From an uncultured Chloroflexales bacterium (GTDB lineage Bacteria; Chloroflexota; Chloroflexia; Chloroflexales; Chloroflexaceae), in contig CALCJV010000029.1 of NCBI GenBank assembly GCA_937967405.1, forward strand, positions 1-64,000: a stretch of DNA of 64,000 bases. The letters are read 5' to 3'. Position numbers and translations under genes: made by a program. The notes beneath the pieces are model-generated. The model made no database searches, was not told the origin of the DNA, and saw only the letters and a list, made by a program, of their open reading frames with translations. Every line of letters starts with the position of its first letter. Positions within the stretch are counted from its first letter, which is position 1. Shown here in pieces: positions 58,753-64,000 of the stretch.

Positions 58753-58839
58753 GTGCGTGCCATTATATATATTCTGTGCAGGGGACGACACCGTCTAAAA
58801 CTACCGCACTACGTCTGACATACGTGTGCATTTCTATGG

Positions 58840-58845
58840 TAGAAT
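58840..58845 (+). promoter_or_regulatory. Extended -10 box upstream of the TPR gene at 58898
   Basis: TGGTAGAAT ends at 58845: TAGAAT with a TG extension, about 50 bases before the start codon. A CTGACA lies 19 bases upstream. Confidence 0.5.
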
Positions 58846-58897
58846 ATGCAAAACATTCACACCCTCGGTATCCTGCTTTGAATAGGGAGAAACACGT

Positions 58898-60256
58898 ATG
58901 ACCGACCCCGATAGCATTTTACAACTGGGGATCGAAGCGGCAAAAGAAGGTAATAATCGTGATGCGCGGGAACTGTTTCGCTTGCTTGTGAAAGAAGACC
59001 CGTGTAACGCTCGTGGCTGGCTATGGTTGGCAGGTGTGGCCGAGACCAACGAAGAACGCATCAACGCGCTGCGGCAGGTGTATGCGTTAGAACCAGATAA
59101 CCAGCTTGCACGCGATGGCTTGCGTGCGCTTGGCGTAGATATAGAGGCTGAGGTAACCCCTGCCCGTGTTCCGGCTGCGCCGCCACCACCGCCACCGGCC
59201 GCGCCGCCACCACCGCCATCAACCACGCCTACACCTGCACCAGCTGCGGCCGACACCGATTTCGATGATCCCTTTGCTGAGCTAGATAGCCTCTCAGATG
59301 CGTTTGAGCAGGACCCGGGTGCAGTCCGCCGCGAAGATGCTGTCGCTTCCCCTAACCTTACTCCGCGTGATGAATCTAAAGCCGCCGAAGCCAGTGCTGT
59401 GGCAAGTAGCCGCCCGCGCACCCTCAGCAGTACCAGTACCAAGAAAGATAGCAGTAGTTCGCGCAAGACGAGCAATCTGAGTAGTTCATCCAAGAAAGAT
59501 GCTGCACGGAGTAGCACGGCGAGTTCAAGCCGCACAGCCAATATCCCCAACAAAACCAACAATGATATTCGCAAGCATAAATATTACCCGCTCCTGCTGT
59601 TTCTCACAGCGATGGTTGTGCTGTGTGGAGCCTTCGCCGTCTTCGATGGACCCGGACGGATTCGCGCCCTATTCGGTGGTGGGCAGCAAATAGCACAACA
59701 ACCCCAGCCAGAGCCGCAGCCGCCGGTAGACCCGAACGCCCCCCAGCCGGAGCCGCAGCCGCCAGTGGAACCGAACACCCCACCGCCAGCCCAGCCCGAC
59801 CAACCCGCACCGCTTCCGCCCGTTGGCGATCCGGCTACGGCGAATCCGAGCCTGAACAATCCAAATACGATCCTACAGTCGAATGGGTGGTTCTACAACT
59901 TCCCGACAGCCACGTATGCCGTGCGTTTGCCCTCACCTCTCGGTGGTTTGGATGCACGCGGGCGGTTTGCACTCGTGCTGACTTTCGTCTCAAACGGGAC
60001 CGGGCAGGATCAACCCTTGCCTGCCGATTTCTTCGTGCTACGCGATGCACAAGGGCGGGTCTACTTCCCATCCCCCGAAGCCTCTGCCGCCTATCGGGCG
60101 AGTGGTGGCGTAGCCGATATTAGCTTAGGCGATGTGATCCCAGCCGACGGGGTAACCCGTAGTGTCCCCCTCGTCTTTGACACTGCGCCGGACGCAAGCG
60201 GCTTGCTCTTCTTTGCACCCAGCAATCCCGATCAGGGGTGGTTGGTATTGCCATAG
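58898..60256 (+). CDS. TPR membrane protein with C-terminal DUF4352-like domain
   Basis: The 452-residue protein has an N-terminal TPR-like module (about 5-80) with GWLWLAG, a long disordered Pro-, Ala- and Ser-rich region (about 85-225), a transmembrane helix (about 232-250), two short PQPEPQPPV repeats, and a C-terminal beta-rich domain (about 325-452). This end domain (LDARGRFALVLTFVSNGT…LPADFFVLRDAQGRVYFPS…VPLVFDTAPDASGLLFF) looks like the DUF4352/telokin-like fold found on exported lipoproteins. The ATG has AGGGAG upstream. It is followed 13 bases later by a paralog with the same end domain. Confidence 0.82.
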   Translation: MTDPDSILQLGIEAAKEGNNRDARELFRLLVKEDPCNARGWLWLAGVAETNEERINALRQVYALEPDNQLARDGLRALGVDIEAEVTPARVPAAPPPPPPAAPPPPPSTTPTPAPAAADTDFDDPFAELDSLSDAFEQDPGAVRREDAVASPNLTPRDESKAAEASAVASSRPRTLSSTSTKKDSSSSRKTSNLSSSSKKDAARSSTASSSRTANIPNKTNNDIRKHKYYPLLLFLTAMVVLCGAFAVFDGPGRIRALFGGGQQIAQQPQPEPQPPVDPNAPQPEPQPPVEPNTPPPAQPDQPAPLPPVGDPATANPSLNNPNTILQSNGWFYNFPTATYAVRLPSPLGGLDARGRFALVLTFVSNGTGQDQPLPADFFVLRDAQGRVYFPSPEASAAYRASGGVADISLGDVIPADGVTRSVPLVFDTAPDASGLLFFAPSNPDQGWLVLP

Positions 60257-60269
60257 TCACGCCGCGCCT

Positions 60270-61343
60270 GTGACGGTTGAAGCATCAGACGGAACATCCC
60301 CACGAGGACAATCGGAACCAGCGAAACCGGATCCGATTGTCCTCGAACGGCTGCTACGTCGCTGTGCCAAAATTGCGCCGACCAATCCGCAGGCTGCATT
60401 GGCCCTTGCCCACCTGCTGCACCGCAGCTATCCCGATGACAGGCGCGTGCAACAGGTTATCATCGTACTAGAAACCCGCCTTGCTGCGTCGCCCCGTCCC
60501 GTTCAGCCTGCGCCACCACCTGCCCCCCCAACACCGCCGCCCTACAACCTACCCCCGATTCACACGCTCCCGCCCACTCCCAATCGGCATGCCTCTACCC
60601 CCTCAACACCGCCGCCCTACAACCCACCCCCGATTCACACGCTCCCGCCCACTCCCAATCGGCATGGCAGGGCGGGCACTGCACTCGTGGCGCGACGACG
60701 ACAACCATCGTTCTGGCAACTGCTCGTGATTGGCGGCGTGATTGTTGCGCTACTGGGCGTGGCGATTACCAATGGCGCACTGCCCAATCTGAGCCTGAGC
60801 AGCGACTCGCGGCGCACGGTGGGCGACCTGTTCAACCCCGCCCCAACTGCCCTGCTGCTCCCGACGCTGAGTGTGCCGCCCATGCCACCCGCGCCGCCGC
60901 CCACCCCTGCGCCGCCCTACCAGCCCACCCCCGTGCCGATTGGCAAAGTGCAGACCTATGGGCTGTGGCAGGGCAGCGTGACCCTACCAGAGCATGTAGT
61001 GTGGCTCGACGAGCCGCTTGCGGATGTGTCTCCACAAGGCCGTCTGCTGGTAGCGATCATGACGATCAGCAACTTGACGAGTGAAGCCCGCCCGATCCCC
61101 CCTGATCTGTTTGTGTTGGTTGACGCGCAGCTGAACTTCTACCGCCCGCTTACAGGCGCATCAACCCGCTTGCTGGAGCAGTATGGGCGAGGCACAGTGG
61201 GTGATCTGGCATTGGAAGAAGCTATTCCGGGCGGGGGCACATTGGTCAGTGTGCCGCTTGTATTTGATGTGCCTGCCGAGCAAGCGAGCTTTGTGTTGAT
61301 GATGGGCGAATTTGCCGATACCGGCTGGCAGTTGCAGCCGTGA
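60270..61343 (+). CDS. Membrane protein with DUF4352-like domain, paralog of its neighbour
   Basis: The 357-residue product has a helical N-terminus (about 15-70, LERLLRRCAKIAPTNPQAALALAHLLHRSYPDD), a Pro-rich region made partly of a 75-bp duplication, a transmembrane helix (about 150-170) and a C-terminal domain (about 235-357). The end domain (PQGRLLVAIMTISNLTSEARPIPPDLFVLVDAQLNFYRP…VSVPLVFDVPAEQASFVLMM) aligns by eye with that of the gene before. The first in-frame start after the previous stop is the GTG at 60270; no ribosome site is clear, so coupling to the gene before is likely. Confidence 0.75.
   Translation: MTVEASDGTSPRGQSEPAKPDPIVLERLLRRCAKIAPTNPQAALALAHLLHRSYPDDRRVQQVIIVLETRLAASPRPVQPAPPPAPPTPPPYNLPPIHTLPPTPNRHASTPSTPPPYNPPPIHTLPPTPNRHGRAGTALVARRRQPSFWQLLVIGGVIVALLGVAITNGALPNLSLSSDSRRTVGDLFNPAPTALLLPTLSVPPMPPAPPPTPAPPYQPTPVPIGKVQTYGLWQGSVTLPEHVVWLDEPLADVSPQGRLLVAIMTISNLTSEARPIPPDLFVLVDAQLNFYRPLTGASTRLLEQYGRGTVGDLALEEAIPGGGTLVSVPLVFDVPAEQASFVLMMGEFADTGWQLQP
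60530..60668. repeat. 75-bp imperfect tandem duplication in a Pro-rich linker
   Basis: Two copies with a 75-base period (from 60530 and from 60605) encode TPPPYN[LP]PPIHTLPPTPNRH twice. Only a few bases differ over about 64. Confidence 0.9.
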
Positions 61344-61388
61344 AGGGGGAGGAAGTGGCAGGGGCTAGGTCTCAGAGAAGTCCTTCGC

Positions 61389-62399
61389 TCAGGCGGGGGG
61401 AGCGACAGGTGCATCATTGTGTGGCCCGCCTGCTACCTGTAGCTGAGACTGTTGCCACTGCGCCACCTGCTCACGGAGATCGCTCCCGTCGCGGGCTTGC
61501 TGATGCTCCTGATAGAGCAGCGTCATCCAGATTGGTAGCGGCGGGAGAGCAAGGATCAGCCCGCACACCCACGCGAAGGCACTGATGCCCTGTGCCAGTG
61601 GCGATTCGCTGCCGAGCACAAAGAGTATTGGCAATGGCAATAGCGTGCCCACCGCAAGGCTGACAACTAACACCAGCACCCCAAACAGCGTCGCCGTAAT
61701 GATCCACACCAGTATGTTATAGCCCAAGCGATAGCCCAACAAAGCGATGCTTTCTTGGAGGGCTTGCCCAAAGGTGTGCTCGCCCTGCATAAACGGCTGC
61801 ATGGCATAGACCATGCTGGTCAAGGTTGCGCCGGTTAACACAACGGAGAACAAGTAGGTGGCGAGCAGCAGGATGCTCCCAAGCACCACACCCACCACCG
61901 CAACCGCTGCCCCAAACACTCCGCCGCCCGCTCCAACAGACCCTGCACTCGCCAAAAAGACAAAGCCAAACATAGCTGGGCAAATGCAGACGAACGAGAT
62001 CGTTGAACTAGCGGTCTGGGCGACAATTTGGAACCCCAAGCTGTAGATCAGCATCCCGATCAGGCGCACCGGATTGATCCAGAGCGTGCGCCACACATTG
62101 AACGGTGTGCCTTGCTGCAAGTTGAGGGTGATCTGACTCAGCGATTGCAGGAACATAAATGGCAGCGGCAGCCAGAGCAGCAAGAGCAACAGGAGCAGCA
62201 AGAAATTCTCACTGATGATCGCCGCGCCAGTTGCCATCGCAAGCGGCACGATCAAGATTGCAGTGGGCAACAGGAAGCTGACGAAGCCGCGCCGATAGAG
62301 CAGCAAACCGGCATCTACGAGGCGCAGCGCGGCGGCGGAATCGGTGGCGAGGCTGTGCCTGCGTGCGTTACGGCTTGCGCTAGCGTTCGGGGATGGCAT
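61389..62399 (-). CDS. Polytopic membrane protein of unknown function
   Basis: The protein of 336 residues has about six to seven hydrophobic segments (near 30-50, 55-78, 110-135, 150-190, 205-230, 235-265 and 270-295), including a run of ten Leu. It resembles the membrane proteins that sit next to DUF4350 genes in Chloroflexota and Actinobacteria clusters with MoxR and DUF58 genes, but I cannot name a family. The ATG at 62399 overlaps the DUF4350 stop by 20 bases; a longer frame back to 62486 lies inside that gene. It is probably co-translated with it. Confidence 0.75.
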   Translation of the reverse strand: MPSPNASASRNARRHSLATDSAAALRLVDAGLLLYRRGFVSFLLPTAILIVPLAMATGAAIISENFLLLLLLLLLWLPLPFMFLQSLSQITLNLQQGTPFNVWRTLWINPVRLIGMLIYSLGFQIVAQTASSTISFVCICPAMFGFVFLASAGSVGAGGGVFGAAVAVVGVVLGSILLLATYLFSVVLTGATLTSMVYAMQPFMQGEHTFGQALQESIALLGYRLGYNILVWIITATLFGVLVLVVSLAVGTLLPLPILFVLGSESPLAQGISAFAWVCGLILALPPLPIWMTLLYQEHQQARDGSDLREQVAQWQQSQLQVAGGPHNDAPVAPPA

Positions 62400-63549
62400 C
62401 GGCAGTGGTGACAAGGTGCAATAGCTCCTGTTCGGTAAGGTTAGTGCGCTGCAAGGCGTGCAGCACATGCAGCAGCGCATCTGCATCTAGCTCACGGTAG
62501 CGGCGCAGATTGGCGACAAACTCCGCATCCGCGAGGCGCGGGTTCAGTCCATATGGGCGGGCGAGGCGACGCTTGAGCGTGGTATAGTAGTGTTGGGCAA
62601 TGAAGCGACGCTGCCTGCCCCGCTGCATCAAGTCAGCCATACTCTCGACATACTCGGCACTACTGCGTTGGGCTACGTCTTCGCGCAGCGGGATCGGTGT
62701 GCCGAAGCGTCTGCCCGTTGCCAGCAGATATAGCCCGACCACCCCCACGCCATACAGCAACGCCCACCCCCACGTACTGGTGAAGATCGCATGCCGGAGC
62801 GATGGCTCGGTGACAAAGCCGTGATGATATTCATCGAAGAGGATGGTTGCATTGCGGGGCAGGCGATTGAGTATATTGAGCACGAAGCCCGCACTGCGTT
62901 CATCGCGTAGCCCCGCATTGGTGAAGGGATAGCCACTGGCACTGACGTAGATGTAGCCCAAGCCATAGCGCATGCCCGCCACGACCACACCATCGGGGAC
63001 ACCCGCCAGTGCCACAAGTTCGGTACGCGGGCTACGGATGACCTGATCGGCTTGCACGGGGATGGTTGCAAGCGGCGGTTGATCGAACACCGGTTGCAGG
63101 ATCGGCACTTCTGGCAGTGCAGGCGACATGCCCGTGTTACCCGCGTTGCCGCTATAGCGCACTACTTCCACATCAAGCTGCTCCAGCAACAGGTTGCTGC
63201 TGGCAAAGGCTCGGTTGCGCTCATCAGCAAGGATCAGCGTGCCGCCCTGCTCCACCCACGCCAGCACCGTATCGGCTTGCTCACGCAGCACCGGGCGGCT
63301 CGGATTGAGCATAAACAGCGCGTCAGTTTGGGAGCTAAGGGCAAAGTCGGTATACTCAAGGCGTTGGGCCTCATACCCCAGCTGACGTGTCCAGCGCAGC
63401 AGAGCTAGCGCACCATCGGGGCTGCTTGAGTGGGTGGTGGTGATGGTGCGGGTGCGCTCCTGCTCAGCCTGATCAGGCATCAGCACGATAAACAGAGCCA
63501 GCCCAGCAAACAACCCTAGTATAAGCAGCAGATCGCGCTGGCGTGTCAT
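62380..63549 (-). CDS. DUF4350 domain membrane protein
   Basis: The 389-residue product has an N-terminal transmembrane helix (about 7-24), an extracellular or periplasmic DUF4350 domain (SSSPDGALALLRWTRQLGYEAQRLE…ADTVLAWVEQGGTLILADERN…ILFDEYHHGF, about 40-250), a second helix (about 260-278) and a cytoplasmic tail with TTLKRRLARPYGLNPRLADAEFVANLRRYRELDADALLHVLHAL. DUF4350 proteins are usually encoded beside MoxR ATPase and DUF58/DUF4129 genes. The domain has a GATase1-like fold but no catalytic role is known. It starts three bases before the next upstream gene's stop. Confidence 0.88.
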   Translation of the reverse strand: MTRQRDLLLILGLFAGLALFIVLMPDQAEQERTRTITTTHSSSPDGALALLRWTRQLGYEAQRLEYTDFALSSQTDALFMLNPSRPVLREQADTVLAWVEQGGTLILADERNRAFASSNLLLEQLDVEVVRYSGNAGNTGMSPALPEVPILQPVFDQPPLATIPVQADQVIRSPRTELVALAGVPDGVVVAGMRYGLGYIYVSASGYPFTNAGLRDERSAGFVLNILNRLPRNATILFDEYHHGFVTEPSLRHAIFTSTWGWALLYGVGVVGLYLLATGRRFGTPIPLREDVAQRSSAEYVESMADLMQRGRQRRFIAQHYYTTLKRRLARPYGLNPRLADAEFVANLRRYRELDADALLHVLHALQRTNLTEQELLHLVTTADAIPER

Positions 63550-63552
63550 AGC

Positions 63553-64000
63553 TTAGGCTGCACTCAGGAAGCTACGGGCAAACGCCAGCACATCGGGATC
63601 ATCGAAGTAGGCGTGGTGATGCACCCCGCTCTGCAAGATGCGCCCGCCCAAGAGTGGGCTGCGTGGCTCATCTACGCGGATCATGCTATCGGTACGCACG
63701 ACCAGATCATTGGGGGCTTGCAGAAAGACTTGCACCGCCAGTGATTGCAACGCCTCGCGGAAGTTCGGCTGGGGGATCGTTAGCGGGTTAAAATCGGCCG
63801 TGACTGCCGCATAGCGTGTGCCGGAGACATTGGTGGGGGCATTCAGGCGGAAGAGGAAATCGCTGGTCGGCGACATCGCCTCCAATCCCGGCAGATCAAA
63901 CAGGAGTTGGGCACTGGCCCGCAAGACCAAGCCTAGGCCCTGAATGGTAAAGGCGGTAGCCACGCCCGCATCGGCTATCGCAGTGAGCCAACTGATTGTG
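63553..64000 (-). CDS. Alpha/beta-hydrolase-like protein, C-terminal part
   Basis: The frame is open to the right edge of the window, so only the last 149 or so residues are seen. The visible part starts with an ISWLTAIADAGVATAFTIQGLG stretch and contains LPGLEAMSPTSDFLFRLNAP, GTRYAAVTADFNP, and near the end SGVHHHAYFDDPDVLAFARSFLSA. This is the pattern of the C-terminal half of lipase-like alpha/beta-hydrolases with a strand-loop-His end; the His in VHHHAYF would be the catalytic one. The nucleophile lies beyond the edge. It precedes the DUF4350 gene by three bases and is probably in the same operon. Confidence 0.65.
   Translation of the reverse strand, partial: TISWLTAIADAGVATAFTIQGLGLVLRASAQLLFDLPGLEAMSPTSDFLFRLNAPTNVSGTRYAAVTADFNPLTIPQPNFREALQSLAVQVFLQAPNDLVVRTDSMIRVDEPRSPLLGGRILQSGVHHHAYFDDPDVLAFARSFLSAA

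Overview
The window looks like a piece of chromosome from a member of the Chloroflexota, most likely class Chloroflexia. The reasons are protein families and style rather than a marker gene: many extracellular or membrane proteins with proline-rich linkers, a gingipain-like surface protein ending in a YLPLIVR tail, adenylate cyclases of the DUF5939 type, a bactofilin, short TPR modules with an AWLWL-type motif, and moderately high GC. No rRNA or tRNA was found, so the genus cannot be fixed. Genes are dense, on both strands, mostly in short operons with 1-4 base overlaps.

Layout. 1-3.7 kb (minus): a LacD-type aldolase followed by two membrane proteins and an acidic repeat protein cut by the window edge. 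4.0-6.6 kb (plus): a coiled-coil/J-domain-like protein, an iron-sulfur photolyase/cryptochrome and a YigZ/IMPACT protein. 6.7-10.1 kb: a 50-residue membrane protein, a glycosyltransferase, two TatA-like mini-proteins and the GTPase Obg. 10.3-14.6 kb (minus): an operon of bactofilin, FtsB/DivIC, M16 peptidase, renalase-like oxidoreductase and a degenerate cyanophycin-synthetase-like protein. 15.0-17.6 kb (plus): an eIF-2B-like protein, then an AT-richer type II restriction-modification pair whose nuclease carries the BglII active-site pattern. 17.6-22 kb: a nucleotide cyclase, an HD protein, a DinB fragment, a metallo-hydrolase and a glycosyltransferase. 22-25.6 kb (minus): GDP-sugar genes (dehydratase/reductase-like and ManC-like) flanking a TPR-HNH protein. 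25.8 kb: a CarH-type B12 photoreceptor with a probable operator on its own promoter.

26.9-39.7 kb: a LysM/polysaccharide deacetylase, a three-repeat TPR membrane protein, a glycoside hydrolase/O-antigen ligase fusion, a PASTA protein, an aldo/keto reductase, a GAF-PAS histidine kinase and an Rpn-like nuclease-fold protein flanked by direct repeats. 39.9-50.7 kb: the C25-like surface protein, a 1431-residue tandem cyclase-ATPase-TPR protein resembling mammalian soluble adenylate cyclase in layout, a ferredoxin and a third cyclase. 50.8-54.1 kb (minus): SecD-SecF-DUF62. 54.2-58.8 kb: a DsbA-like protein, RecJ and the primary sigma factor with a long structured leader. 58.9-64 kb: paired TPR/DUF4352-like membrane proteins and a DUF4350 cluster.

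Themes that tie genes together are envelope polysaccharide synthesis and remodelling (two GT4 enzymes, ManC, Rmd-like, deacetylase, ligase fusion), light and DNA-damage response (CarH, iron-sulfur photolyase, RecJ), cyclic-nucleotide signalling (three cyclase proteins), and cell division or cytoskeleton (bactofilin, FtsB). The most unusual items are the CarH promoter array, the cyanophycin-synthetase-like pseudoenzyme, the sigma-factor leader, the hydrolase-ligase fusion and the repeat-flanked Rpn-like gene.
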